Positions 33,823-46,489 of a DNA stretch of 64,000 nucleotides are shown piece after piece. The translations under genes were made by a program, and so were the position numbers. The DNA is taken from NCBI GenBank assembly GCA_030411725.1, contig MU839828.1, positions 806,001-870,000 on the forward strand, written 5' to 3'. The stretch is from Echria macrotheca (Eukaryota; Ascomycota; Sordariomycetes; Sordariales; Schizotheciaceae). The notes beneath the pieces are model-generated. The model saw only the letters and a program-made list of their open reading frames with translations, did not search any database and had not been told where the DNA came from. Within the stretch, counting starts at the first letter, position 1; every line of letters starts with the position of its first letter.

Positions 33823-35409
33823 TCATGTTTTGGCTCCCAAGTCTTTAAGTTTACCCTGTAGGAACCCACCAAAGCTTTCGAAGATGGCTTGGTCGTGGCC
33901 CTCCACCCAGCGCAGCGATGCTGTTGTTTGCTGTTTTCCCACCTCGATCGAAATCAGGAAGCCGAACTGGCAGTGCTCTGCCCCTTGAGCGGATGTAGCT
34001 TCCATGGCGCCGTGCTCCTTGGCCTCCCGGAGTCTTTTGCGCCTCCAAGCCCTGCTCCACACATTCCCACTCGCCCTTCCAGTTCCTCTGGACATATCCA
34101 TCTCCCAGTTCCACGACATAAGCTCCAGCGACCCAACCGTGTCGACTATTGTCTTGACCAGCTGTCCGGCAATGGTTTCCGATTGCGACGTAAACAGACC
34201 GATGGTGGAAGGAACGGGGAGAAGTTTTCGCCAGTGGCTCGCCTTGATTCCCCGTGCAACACTCTCGGCAGGCCGCATTGGCCGGAAACTCCACGCCAAC
34301 GCCCATCGTCGGGTCTTGTTACCTTGAATGAACTCTGTTACTGCAAAGTTATCGATGTTGTTTTGACGGAGTTGCTCAACAAGAACCTCCAGGCTGGTAG
34401 CTTTCCCGAGCATCGCCGTATACCACTGGACTTGATCACGCAGCTGGAGGGACTCCTGGACCATTCGACCAACATACGCTACCTCACCGCCGTCGCAAAC
34501 CATCTCGACTGGGGCACCCGTACAAACAGAAGAAGGCGGTGCAGCCTTGTCTTTCGCAGACGAGAGCATTTCGTCCTCCGAGCTGTAGAACGGCGGGTTC
34601 ATCATGACGAAGTCGAGTTGCTGTGTACCCAGCCCTTCCAGGGGTATGAGCGGGTCAGTTTTCTTCCGTGGCATAACTGTGATCCTGTCTTCCAGTCCAT
34701 TGATCTGTACATTTCTCTTCGCGTACTCGAGGCTTTTAGAGTCAATGTCTGGGATGTGTCAGCCTTGTTGTCCACCCAGGGCTTCTCGCACGCAGACCTA
34801 CCTGTTGCAACGAAACACCATTGCCGCTGTACGACCCCGAGAAGGGGATAGATGCAACTGGCTCCCGTCCCGATATCCACGCCGTGAAGTTTTCGTCCAG
34901 GAGCCTCATATGATGTTGTATCCAGGAGATCCTTGAGCCAAAGAATGTAGTTATGTCGATTTGGAATCTAGACCACTCGTCAACAAAACATACGGATAGT
35001 AAAGCTGGGTATCCTTACCGGGGGACATAATCTGTCTTCCGGGAGCTCAACTTTTAGTCCAAAATCCTGCATCAACAGGGTCTTGGTGAGCTGCATGACA
35101 GCAGCTGGATCCGTAAAGTCCAGCTGGCCATTGTCCTTGAGACTAACCACATCAGTTACACGGGAACCCACTTGAAGAAGCATAAACATACACAGAAGCA
35201 AAAGCTGGATCCTTTTTGGCAAGCTCTCGGAAACTTGGCTCCGACGAGTACAGGTTACGAAAGTAGGAATCTGCTTCAGTCGTGGTAGACTTCCGACTGG
35301 AGGGTGGCGCTCCGACGGTGGATGCGATATTCTGCCCTGGAGCTGCCAGCGCTGCAACCGGAGCAATCCCCGTTTCGTCGGCGGGTAGCTTCCTCTTTCT
35401 GCTGCTCAT
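33823..35409 (-). CDS. METTL16-family RNA N6-adenosine methyltransferase
   Basis: SAM-dependent enzyme that methylates adenosine in structured RNA such as U6 snRNA in relatives. Exons 35409-35192, 35142-35019, 34967-34802 and 34748-33823 encode 477 residues. After a short basic N-terminus, residues 75-115 carry LDFTDPAAVMQLTKTLL and DRLCPP. The SAM-binding motif VDIGTGAS is at 144-151, DIDSKSLEYAKRNVQINGL at 170-188, and the catalytic NPPF at 220-223. The C-terminal part (NKTRRWALAWSFRP) matches the family core. Vertebrate-type C-terminal VCR domains are not evident. Each splice join restores conserved sequence, so the gene model is firm. Confidence 0.92.
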
Positions 35410-35518
35410 TGTGTCGTCCGGTCGAGATATCAGCTGGTGAAGCCGGCATGTTATTGGGTCAACTAATGCAGTGCGTGTGGATTGCAGTGGGGGGAGCAAG
35501 GGGTGGTGTGGTCATCGG

Positions 35519-36335
35519 TCACGTGTAAAATGCAGGGATCGCGCTGACAGCTGGGTGTTTGCTTGCTGAAACTTCAGCACCTCTCAAGTCTCGACACATC
35601 CACGAACAGGATATGGTCCGGAAGCACCGCAACACACCTGCTCGCTGTTCGACATATTTTCTGATGACACGCTTCAAGCACCAAATTTCATCCAGAAATC
35701 CTATTCGTTGCGGGCAATTGCATCCATGCGCAGCGGTCAGAGCTGCGAGGACTCTGGCAGCTACCAAGTAGCTGCAGCCGAGATGCAGGTCAATGTCTGC
35801 CACGCATTCCAGGTTGCTTTGGCATGCCTTCCATGGAAGTGCAGACCCTGGAAAAATCTCATCCACCACTCGCAACCTCCTGAGCAGGCCAACGCACACT
35901 TACCTATCGAGAACGGGAAACACCATTCGACACAGATGTTGACGAGGGCCGTGAGCGGCACCCCTTCCCTTCGTGCTGCGTTTGTGCAGATGTCTAGGGT
36001 TCCATCGCATCGAAGAAACAGCTTCGTGGAGAAGTATTGATCAGACTGTCATGAATATCCACACCGACAACCTGGATTCCAGGAATACCCTTTCCTCCGC
36101 CGCCTTGCAGCTGCAAGCGAGGCGTGATTGACAGCTCGCAAATACATATGCTGCGTCTAAGGGTTGCACACCTGCTTGATGGATGCCTCTGGCCCGTCCG
36201 TACCGGGAATAGTCAGCCCAGGTAACCTCGAGGCGGTCAAGCTCAAGATTGGATAGCTTCCAGCATTTTTCAACTGTGTCTTCAACCAAAATGTTCCCTG
36301 GAAGATGAAAAGGGCTAACGAAAATTGCATGACGC
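35519..36335 (-). CDS. Unrecognised multi-exon gene, model uncertain, possibly frameshifted
   Basis: Not recognised, but protein-like segments line up with splice signals. Exon A begins after CTCTGCAG at 36335 (RHAIFVSPFHLPGNILVEDT, then WADYSRYGRARGIHQ) and has a GTGTGC donor at 36171. Next comes GIPGIQVVGVDIHD near 36090-36048. The frame at 36045-35904 gives DQYFSTKLFLRCDGTLDICT and VNICVEWCFPFSI, with a GTAAGT donor at 35903. The last exon, 35847-35519, joins in frame (GSALPWKACQSN, LGCSYLVAARVLAALTAAHG). Between the second and third pieces the frame changes by two bases. Either the second piece is intron sequence (acceptor CATGACAG, new exon at 36045) or there is a frameshift. The 5' end is not defined. 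Its 3' end is 109 bp from the METTL16 start. Confidence 0.4.
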
Positions 36336-38176
36336 CTGCAGAGTCCGGTCTGGTAAGACAGCGGTGAGACTGCTGGTAAAGAGCGACAGTGGTGGCGCCG
36401 AAAGGCTCGGTTGTCTAATGATTGGATGGTGAGGGTGGGCTCAGCCTTGTTTCTCCTCCTTGACAGATGGGCATGTGCCTCGGTACACCTCGCTGGGATC
36501 GAGACACATCTGGTGCTCCTGCCATCCGCTCAAGGGACCAGAAGGCCGCCTTGCCGAGAAGACAGGCAGACCTCTGTGAGAGTGGAATCCACCAACAGGA
36601 GGCAGTGGATTTACTTTCCCCTGGCTACTGATGGTGTACACCTGACACCGGTTGAAGCACCAAAGTTCGTTGAGGAACCTTGTTCTTGCCGGTGGGAAGC
36701 GAGGCGTGGTGGTTCTCCCCCGCAAGCCAAGCTGTGGAGCTGTGGCCTTGTGGGAGCTTTTGGTGTCGAGAGAGCACCGATGATCCCTGTCGGCGGAAAA
36801 CCAACGACACCAGATCTGCGGGTGGCCGGCCAGGAAACCACCAGGCTCACCATGCCGCCCGCTTGTGAGATGGAAAGGCGCGACGTACTCTAGTCAGAGC
36901 AGGTAAGACTTTGAAATGGGGCTGCGAGGCAAACGCTGTGCAACTCGTCTTCCTCATCCGGCGACTGGGTCAGTTGCCTGGTGCCGAGTTCAGACGAAAA
37001 CCTCCGAGGGGTGAGGAAGGGTGCGAAGCTTAAAAGATGGCCAATCCCGCTGCTGAATTTAATCGACTGGACTCCCCATCGCCACACCTGGCATCCACGC
37101 CGCCTGCATACATATTGTCTTGCCTCTCTTTGGCCTGCTTTTCGCACAACATCAAGCCAGTGGCCTTTGCGGCAGATTTCCACAACCGAGATACCTCCTC
37201 CGATCGCGGGCCCCGCTGGCATTCCCGGCAACATCACTACCAGACCGCCGTTCGCAAGGTTCTCCGTGCCGAGTCCAGGGTCTCATCGACAAGAAATCAG
37301 CACTCGCTTCCGGGGCAGCTCGCTCCCCACCAGGGCTCCTTCGCCTACCGTGCCGTGCGCGCCTTGTGCCCCGCCAAGCCTGGGTCCATCGCCGGGCTCC
37401 GGCGTCGACGTCCCGGTTCCTCGCAGGTTCGCTCAACGTCTCACCGACTTGCAAACTGCTGCAGTCGGGGGCTGCTGAACACTTCACCCTGCATCGCTGC
37501 TCGCCTGCAACTGCCAGTGGGGGCTACAGCGACGAGCAAGCACTGCAGGCCCGAGTTCCGCACAGCAGAAGCGAACAACACTTTTGTCTTGCGAGATTTG
37601 TCTTGTTCTTGGGCCCCGAAGCTAGAGTTGCAACTTCCAGGCCCGCCCGTCTGCTGCTCCGTTGATCGCTTGCCCTACCCTCCATCATCCCATCATCCCT
37701 CCGTCTCTTCCTGGCGCAGCGCATTCCCGTCCCGCTCCCACCCTCGCTCTCGTTGCCCCTCGGCGAGACCCATTGGCTCTCCTCGTCTGACGCCGTCGCC
37801 GGTGTCCCACGCGCAAAGCAGCCCGTCAATCGCACCAAAGGTGCCTTCCTGTCTGCTACAGGGTCGTTCGCAGGGCAGGCCGATAGCCCTGCTGACCTCT
37901 CTGCTAGAGCTTTGCATTTTCTCTTCTCTGCGCCATCCCGCAGCTGCTGTCCACGTCGCGGCGACTGTCGCACAAGCTGCTCTAGTTTGACTTTCCGTGT
38001 TCCCACCGGCACGGCATATAGATTCGACTCGCCCGCGATTGTCTTGAGCCATCTTCTCACCGGCAATCGTTCCTCCCGGCAGACACGGACCAGCTGCTCG
38101 TGCCCAAAACCCGGCCAGCAATCCTCTGTGGACCAATAACCGCAATCCTCAGCCGTGGCATCCTTCGTTTCCCGCA
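36336..38176. other. 1.8-kb spacer upstream of the AAA ATPase gene
   Basis: The frame of the uncharacterised minus-strand gene stays open upstream to about 36480, so further exons may lie here. The right part (37000-38150) is C/T-rich with a 317-codon open frame (37037-37990 plus) that has no domain-like content and is read as leader or promoter of the ATPase gene. Confidence 0.4.
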
Positions 38177-41100
38177 ATGGATTCCCACGATAAGACCACG
38201 TCGGAGCGTGAGCAGACACCATCACTGCCGACCAAGAAGGATGACAAGAAAGCACCTGTCGACGCTACCACGGTCAAGTCCGCGGAAGACATCAAATCAG
38301 TCGATAGAACCGATGCAAGCAAGAAGTCGACCAAAAGCAAGCGTACTAAGCATGCCAAGTCCGAATCGAAAAAGGGCAAGAAGCAGCCGTCCACGACTGC
38401 TTCATCGACCGGCTCCGATTCCGAAGACGAAGCGGAGCAGCCATCCTCGTCGTCGTCGTCTTCTTCTTCTGACGATGAATCCGAGGTCGACGAAGAGCCC
38501 AAGAAGAAGCGCGTGGCCAAGAAGCGACAGGACTCGCACAAGTCTAAGAGAAAGGCTCGGTTGAGGAAGCCCAAGAAGGCGGCGAAGACGTCATCTCCCT
38601 CAGAATCAGACACTGACTTGTCAGAGAGCGAAGAGGATCGCAGCACCGAGGAGGACACCAACCGGCGTACCCAGAACGCCTTGGCGCAGCAGCTCCAACT
38701 GCTCCAGCTCCAGCAACTCCAGCAGCTCCAGCAAAACGGAGGCTCATTTCAGCCCCCTAATCAGTATGGTAACCAATATGGCTATCAGTATGGTAACAGC
38801 GCACACCGGTATTCGAACGGGGGGCTCCAGTTCGGCACGACGGCTGAACTCGGCGGTGGCCTTGGTGGTTCTGAGACTCTGCGCTGGGCCTTGTCTAGAG
38901 CTCAAGGACAACCGCCACCATCTGGTAGGAGCAGTACTGGAAATGGAATCGATCCAAACTCGAGCCCGGACGGCAAGCAACTCCGAGATAAGAAGAAGAA
39001 GCACAAAGGCACCAAGATGGATTACAAGCGCGTCGACCAGGTCTGGGACAACACCATCCACAACTTCAAGCTCCAAGATACGGCCGAGGGAGTGGTCGAT
39101 GCTCAATATGACCAATTTCTCTTCCACGTCCGCCGAACCTTCGATTGGGAGGGCAAATACAAGACCACCGTAGTCGACATCAAGAGCAAGTTTCTTCGCG
39201 AATGCCTGCAAGATGTCATGGGTAATATCAAGGGTGTCAGTCTTGTAGAGGACACCCCTAAGCTGGATCCCAACATGCTCTTCTTGTACGCTTGTTTGCC
39301 CTGTTCGTAGAAGACGATGCTGATGAGTATTAGGTATCTCGAAGATCTCCGTCAGCACTTGAAGGAACTTAAGAAGACAAAACCAAAGGGCGATAAGCAC
39401 GCGCGACGGAAGGAGCAGAAGCGGATCGAGCAGAAGCGTCAACACCTCAAGATACTGGTCCAGTACATCGACAAGGACTACGCCGAAGTCAAGAAGAGGT
39501 AAGCGTGGAGTGGTGAAAGATGGATGCCCGGGTCACTTACCAGTGCCTAGTCTGTATCCGATGCTAGAAAACGGCCTCATCAGCTTCGATCTCCTCTGGG
39601 CGCTCTGGAAACCAAACACGCTGGTGTTCACGACGACGTACGGATCGCAAGACGAGCCCCGCATCTTCAAGGTAGAGATGGCGGAGAAGCACAGCACGCT
39701 AATGAAAGGTTCCTTCTATTATATCGAGGGCAAGTACTTTGAGTACGACGGGAAACAATTTGGCTTCGGCAGCATGTCGGAGGAAATTGGCGATTTCCGT
39801 GGAGCGCGTCGCATCACCAGCCTCCGGTGCTACCCGCTCAAGTACCACAAGAACGAGACGCAACTCCGGAAGGACCTCATCGAGCGAGGAAAGAAGTTCG
39901 TATCCCTTAATGGGGTGCACTACAAGAGCCACCAGGGAATGGCGTACTACAAGAAAAAGAAGTCGGTGATCAAGGTCAACATCAACGGGCGCATCATGGT
40001 GGACCCCAGCATCCACCGCCGGATCAACCCCAACTACCCGATCTCGCCTGTTAGACCCAAAGATCACGACATCATTACGGATGATGAAGACTCGGATGAC
40101 TCGGGCTTTTGTGATCATGGCTCAGGCTCGGGGAACGAGGAGCAGGCGCTGGAGAGCGATGAGAAGTCGGGCTATGTCACCAAAGTGATACAGGATGACA
40201 AGGGGAACGTGCAGATTATCCAGATGCTCAAGAGCGACGCCGAGGAGGGCAGGAAGGAGGAGCTCGACAGGGTCGCCAGCAAAGACGACGGGGCGCAAGT
40301 CAACGGCGACGACTCGACCAGCCAAGCGGGTGGGAAGGCCGAGAAGAAGTTGCCCGAGTTCACCGACGAGGAGTATCTGATTGCTTCTCCCGTCGTTCTC
40401 GGTTTTGCCTTTGCCGAGAAGCTGTGGCTCGAGTTCACGGTGTCGGGGGTCAAGGAGATACAATGGAACGAGAGCGCCTACGAGTCATTGGTGCTCGAAG
40501 ATAAAACCAAGGACATCGTCAAGGTGTGTATCGGGATGTCGATGCAGAGGACATGAAACTGACAAGAATGGCAGGCACTGGTGGAGTCTCACAAGTACCA
40601 TGCAGCTGAAAGCATTGACGATGTCATCCAGGGCAAGGGCAAGGGCCTTGTGGGTAGGTTATTGGCGCGCCCCGGTTATCAATACAAGATAGGCGGATGC
40701 TGACATGGCGGTAGCGGTTCTACACGGCCCGCCGGGCACTGGAAAGACTCTGACGGCCGAAGGCATCTCGGAGCTCCTCAAGTGTCCTCTCTACATGGTG
40801 TCGGCCGGTGAGCTGGGAACGGACTCGCGCTATCTGGAGAGCGAGCTGCAGAAGATCCTGGACATCTGTCACGCCTGGGGCGCTATTCTGCTCCTGGACG
40901 AGGCGGACGTGTTCCTGGAGAAGCGGAACATGCAAGATGTCCACCGGAATGCCCTCGTCAGCATATTCCTGCGACAGCTCGAATACTTCCAAGGCATCTT
41001 GTTCCTCACCACCAACCGGGTCCAGGTAAGGACCACGATGGCACCTCTTGTGGGACTGAGACTAACAGGAGGTTTAGACGTTCGACGACGCCTTCCAGTC

Positions 41101-41425
41101 CCGTATCCACATTGCTCTGCGCTACGATAGTCTCGATCAGCGAGCCAAGAAGGCTATTTTCAAGATCTTTATCGAGCGGGTGCGCATGCTGGAGAAGATG
41201 GACCTGATGCCGTTTACGGAGAACGACTACAACACACTCGCTCGCCATGATCTGAACGGGCGGCAGATCAAGAACACGGTGCGTACGGCGCAAGCGTTGG
41301 CGGTCAATAAGGGCGAGCCATTGGCGATGAGCCACATCCGCCAGGTTCTCGAGGTGCAGACCAACTTTGAGCGGGACCTGAAGGGGGGGGCCGGATACCA
41401 GGAGGCCATGAGAAGCTACTTCTAA
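38177..41425 (+). CDS. AAA+ ATPase with fungal N-terminal domain (DUF7025-like)
   Basis: Exons 38177-39285, 39334-39498, 39551-40523, 40575-40653, 40715-41025 and 41078-41425 give 994 residues. The first 250 residues are disordered: Lys/Ser-rich with a nine-serine run, then LQLLQLQQLQQLQQ. A central domain follows (LYPMLENGLISFDLLWALWK, YYIEGKYFEYDGKQFGFGS), as found before AAA modules in fungal ATPases. The single AAA module has Walker A GPPGTGKT (780-787), Walker B ILLLDEAD (833-840) and a sensor/arginine-finger region LTTNRVQTFDDAFQSRIH. Both nucleotide-binding motifs are intact, so it should hydrolyse ATP. The substrate is unknown. All joins are in frame at canonical sites. Confidence 0.88.
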
Positions 41426-42348
41426 AAGTTCTCGACGGTGCGGTTCATGGTTTCGGCCGGGAAGCAACTCGTGCTCGGGGTCCATGTGCTTTTGGAGGGC
41501 GGCCCAGTCTTTTCGGGGTATTTTCGTTTTGCCTTGTCTTTTCATCGACACAGCGGAGTGATCTGGCGTGCTGGCTTCGTGGAAACAGGGATGTTGTAAC
41601 CATGGTCATGGATCGGGATTCAGATAATTACTAGCGGCTGGAATGCAATCTGTGTCTTGAAGACCAGTGCTCGTTCGTTGAAACGTTTTGGCCGGAAAAC
41701 ATTCACGGGATAAATGATGGTTGACCGTTGGTGATGGCAATCCGACGGCTCGGGTCATCCCCTGGCGGTTAGTTACCCCGCTTGCCCGCTTGTCGAATCG
41801 CGATGGAGTCTTCGATGTTAGCTTGATGAGCATTCTCACACGCCCCGAACCGCCATGTGGGGGGTTAGATGATACCAAGTTGCTGGAAGAGCTTCAAGGT
41901 ATTTCAATTAACACATGTAGGATCGCTAATACAATTAAGATGCTTGGATGCACCGAATCTCCTGCCCAAGGCTGCCAATGCACTATCATCTGATACCTGA
42001 CAGCTGAGTGCGGAGAACCTGGCGTCCAGCAATCCATCCAAGCTGAAACCTAGCAAATCGACGTCATCGGCCACAGCTCTTGCAGCACTGCCAAGGCGGT
42101 CTGGCCAACCGCCATCGTCGTGCACCCCGGCCGAGCTAGGAAGAAGAGGCAGAAAACCGGGCGAGCGCTACTTTGGAAACGTACGACGAAGAGGCGGGGG
42201 GGAGAGAACTTCTTTTTCCCGATTGTGTGGGACAAAGATTCTTCTCTTTTCAACATTATCCCTCCCCCCTCCTCTTCTGTCCCTCTTGAGGCGAGTCTCC
42301 TCCCCGGACGCGTAACTTTCCAAACGCCGGACCTCTCGAGACGCCGCG
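41426..42348. other. 0.9-kb spacer upstream of the TRP channel gene
   Basis: Terminator flank of the ATPase gene and promoter/leader of the channel gene. A CT-rich stretch with poly-C (TATCCCTCCCCCCTCCTC) precedes the ATG at 42349. No gene is seen. Confidence 0.5.
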
Positions 42349-44371
42349 ATGGGCCCCAGGTTCAATTGGCGCCGCCTCCTCGGCTGGGACCAACACCCGT
42401 CTCACCGACACCACGAACACTGGTGGACGGAGCGGCGACGGCTCCTCCTGCCCAGCTATCACGACGACTCGATCGTGTCGGCGATAGCCCCGCCGACCGT
42501 GACGGAAGTCGCGCTGCGGCTGCGGCACCTGGTCGAGCAGTGCGTGCCTTGTGAGCTAGACGAGGCCCAGATCACTTGCGCCAACAGCAAGGTCATCACG
42601 AAAAAGGTGGTTAAGGCGGCCAAAGAGGCGGGCGGGCGCGAGAACAGGGCCTGTGTGGTCTTCTGTCTGCTCGTCAACAAGCGGTGGTGGAAGCACCAGG
42701 CGCTTGTCGAGCTGTGGGATGCCGATCTGCACAGCGTACGGGCTGTGGCGTGTGAGGTGATTGCGAAGCAGATGTAAGTGTTACCCAGATAAAGTTGGCG
42801 AAGGTGGTGACTAACGTTGTCGGTGACAGCATCGAGACCGAGGATGACATGGACTACCTGCTGCACTCGGTCCTGCTCAAGCGGTACTCCATTATCATCG
42901 ATGGGCAGCCCACGCCTCCTACAAACGTGGTCGAGAAGGCGGTTGACTTGCATGCGCTGCGCGTCATCGGATCCTCGGGCTACCAGCGGTGCATTAACTT
43001 TTTGTGGAGGGGCTGGCTGGTCCAGGACGAGAACGACCCGGCGACCTTCGTCGACTACAAGGACAAGGACAACCCGTCGTTCGTGGCGCATCTCGACCCG
43101 GACCGCATGCGCGCGCCCATGTACCAAAACATTACGCAGGTGCTGATCTCGTTTGTTTATCTGGGGCTGTACTCGTCGGCCATCAACACGGTCAACCCCG
43201 GCGGCGACATTGACTTTATCGAGGCGCTGCTGTACATCTTTACGTTTGGCTTCATCTGCGAGGAGTTGACCAAGTTCTGGAAGGCCGGCTATCACATCCT
43301 TGGCTTCTGGAATGCGTTGAATAGCTTGCTGTACGGGCTGCTGACGACGAGCCTGGTGCTGCGCTTCATTGCGCTGAGCCACGGGCTGGACGACCCGGAT
43401 GGGATGCGACACCACTACAATACGCTGAGCTACAACTTCCTAGCCGTGAGCGCGCCCATGTTCTGGATCCGTCTGCTGCTGTACCTCGACACCTTCCGCT
43501 TCTTCGGCGCCATGCTGGTGGTGTTGAAGGTGATGATGAAAGAGTCCATCATCTTTTTCGCGCTGCTGGCTGTCATTGTTGTCGGCTTCCTGCAGGCGTT
43601 TGTCGGTTTGGACTATGCGGACGACCAGGTTGCGGGGGACACCATGTTTATCATACAGGCGATGGCCAACGCACTGATGCAGAGTCCGGACTTCAGCGGG
43701 TTCGAAAAGTTCCAGCATCCGTTCGGCCTGATTCTGTACTACTGCTTTACGTTTGTTGTTATGGTTAGTCATCTTCTTTCTTTGACCCAGTCCAAGAGCT
43801 AATCCCCCGGCAGGTCATCCTCCTCAATATCCTCATCGCGCTTTACAACTCGGCGTATGAGGACATCTATGACAACGCGACCGACGAGTATCTGGCCATG
43901 ACTGCGCACAAGACCATGATGTTTGTGCGTGCGCCCGACGAGAACGTGTTTATCGCGCCGTTTAATCTCATTGAGATTTTCCTGCTGGCGCTGCCGCTCG
44001 AGTGGTGGATGAACAAGAAAGCGTACGGGCGGCTCAACGATATCGTGATGGCGGCGATCTACTCGCCGCTGCTGCTCGTGTCAGCCTACTTTGAGGTCCG
44101 TATGGCCCGCGACATCCGTGCGAATAGGAGACGCGGCGACGAGGATGACGACACGATCGAGGAGTGGGAGCAGATGGCAGGCCAGGTTGACTTTGAGGCC
44201 GACGGATGGAACAAAAAAGTTGAGGGGGCCAAGAGTAATCTTGAGGAGGACCCGGCTGTCGTGGAGGTCAAGAAGCTGAGGGAGGAAGTCCAGAAGCTCA
44301 AGGATATGATTGAGGGGCTGCACAAGGTGCTTGCGGGTAGTTCGGGTAATGGCGAGGAGGCGTCTTCATGA
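42349..44371 (+). CDS. YVC1: TRP-type vacuolar calcium-release channel, Yvc1 family
   Basis: Cation channel expected in the vacuolar membrane, releasing Ca2+ on osmotic or Ca2+ signals. Exons 42349-42773, 42830-43763 and 43814-44371 give 638 residues, close to yeast Yvc1. A cytosolic N-terminal helical domain precedes several membrane spans (VLISFVYLGLYSSAI, FIEALLYIFTFGFICEELTK, ILGFWNALNSLLYGLLTTSL). The pore/S6 region includes FGLILYYCFTFVVMVILLNI, recreated by splicing the second intron. The C-terminal tail has an acidic cluster (GDEDDDTIEEW), comparable to the Ca2+-sensing acidic patch of Yvc1, and a terminal coiled coil (VKKLREEVQKLKDMIEGLHK). Confidence 0.92.
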
Positions 44372-44615
44372 GTTATGAGCGAGCGATGAACGATCTTATG
44401 GCAGCTGTTAACGATTGGGAGTTGATTCGTAGTGACAGCAGGCGATTGGGAGCCATACAGTTTGTTAATGAGAGAGTTTTGAGGGAATAATATTTAATTC
44501 CTACAATATCGACTGGTATCATTATGTCATCCAAAGTATTCCATCGCTTTGCTCATAACATGAACGGCATCCAGACTCAAAAGAACGACCAAAATGAAAC
44601 GAAGCCAAGGTGGTA

Positions 44616-46396
44616 TCAAGGCTGGTGCGCCACAACTGGCTTCTCCTTCTCGGCCTGGCCCTCAACATCCCGATCGCGCGACTCAACGTCCCTGTCCGAG
44701 GCCGAGGCATCCACAATGGCGGCATCGCCCACAGCCTCGCGCGCATCCGCATCATGCGACACGTCAAACTTGCGCCGCAGATGCTCGGGCCCAATCAAGG
44801 TCAGCACAATGACATAGACATAGACGCACCCCATGAAGATACAAATAACCTTGCCGTAGTCGTAGCGCGTCTCCTTGCCGCGCGGCGGCAGCGGGAACCG
44901 CTCCCCAATGGTACTCTCGATGGTCGACGACGCCGACGACACCAGGTTGCCGAGCTGGTACGACGTGCCGACGACAAAGGTGCGGAACGCGCCGGGCGAT
45001 AGCTCCATCAGGTGGATCGGGATGACGCCCCAGGCGCCCTGGACGCAGAACTGCTCGAAGAAGGCGGCGGCCATGATGGCGTTGGACGAGACGAAGGTGT
45101 AGGGGTACAGCAGCGCGCCGCCGACCACGCACATGACCATGATGCTCAGCCGGCGGCCGAAGACCTGGCTCGCGAAGCCGACGACCGTCCCGCCCAGCAT
45201 CGCGCCGAGGTTCGCGACGACCTGCGTGATGGTCACGCCGTTGGCGCTGAAGTTGAACTGGTTCTGCAGCATGGTCGGGTACAGGTCCTGCGAGCCGTGC
45301 GACATGAAGTTGAAGCCGGCCATGAGCAGGACGAGGTAGACGAGCAGCAGCCAGTGGTGGCGCAGCGCGACCTTGCCTTCTCGTAGGAAAGTGCGCGAGA
45401 CGTCGTCGCCGCGCGCCTTGGCGTTGCGCCGCATCTGCTCGCGCTGCCGGTACACGCCCGTCTCGGGCAGGACGAGGCGCCAGAGGATTATGAGGACCGG
45501 CGGGCACGCGCCGAACCAGAAGAGCGGCCGCCAGCCGTGTGGTGTCGTGTCGACCAGGCCGCGGGCGAAGGCCGCCGCCAGCAGGTAGCCGAAGGCGTAG
45601 CCCTGCTGCAGGATGCCCGACATGAGCCCGCGCGTGTCCTCGGGCAGGTCCTCGAGGGCCGTGGCCGCCGCGTTGCCGTATAGGCCGCCCATGGCGATGC
45701 CGAAGAGGGCCCGGCAGGCGAGGAACTGGCTGTAGGTTTGGCAGAAGCCGGTGCCCTGGCGTTTGTTAGTGCCAAGTTCGACTGGACAGACAAGCCTTTC
45801 GCATGCGCCAAGACGGCCGTTGCCTATGCCGGCTTGGCGAGTGCTTGTTTCTTCCTTTTTTGATGCGAGAAGACGTCACCACCCCCCTTTTTTTCCCTCA
45901 TCACCACATCCACCGAAAAAAAAAGAGAAGAGAAAAGAGTACTTACCAACTCCAAGATAATAAACAACACATTATTCAAAATAAAAGGCCACTTCCTCCC
46001 ATACCGATCCGCCGCAATCCCAAAGATAATCGACCCAACAGACCTGAACATCAGCACGAGCGTAATACCCCAGGTGATATCCGTCTTGGTCCGCCCAAAG
46101 TCGGCCGCGAGGTCGGTGACCGTCAGCGACACGGTGAAGAAGTCGAAGGCGTCCCAGGTCCAGGCGGCGAAGGCGACGAAGAAGAACATCCATTGTTGGG
46201 ACGTGAGCGAGCGTAGGAGTCTGAAAGGGTTGGGGGCGGATGCCATGGGCGGTTTTAGTGAGGATATGCGCGTGCGTAGGTAGGTTGTTGTGGACATGCC
46301 GTGGTGCGGGGGGTGGTCTTCGGGGATTGCTGGACGGGGGTTGTGGGCACCGGGAGCGGCGGCGGCCCCGGGGCGGGGGTCTTCGTCTGTGTTCAT
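44616..46396 (-). CDS. JEN1: Jen1-type monocarboxylate/dicarboxylate proton symporter (MFS)
   Basis: Plasma-membrane MFS transporter for lactate, pyruvate or related acids. Exons 46396-45947 and 45755-44616 give 529 residues. The early motif WTWDAFDFFTVSLTVTDLA and GSIIFGIAADRYGRKWPF are typical. The Jen signature N-x-x-S-H-x-x-S/T-Q-D-x-x-x-T is present as NFMSHGSQDLYPT at about 299-311. About twelve membrane spans can be traced. The intron is long for this window (191 nt, GTAAGT, ACTAAC, CAG) and joins FIILEL to GTGFCQTYSQF, recreating the conserved helix. The first ATG is used; MSTTTYLRTR, 33 codons downstream, is an alternative start. Confidence 0.92.
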
Positions 46397-46446
46397 TTTT
46401 GAGTGTCTTCTCTCTCTCTCTGTTCTGTGTGTCTTGGTAGTATCCG

Positions 46447-46489
<43 letters not shown>

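Noticed and set aside
37037..37990. 317-codon open frame upstream of the AAA ATPase gene
   Set aside because: C/T-rich, no domain, no continuation by splicing, and other frames are open too. More likely promoter and leader.
44764..45507. Overlapping 247-codon frame inside the JEN1 gene
   Set aside because: Arg/Ala/Pro-rich alternative frame of the GC-rich transporter exon.
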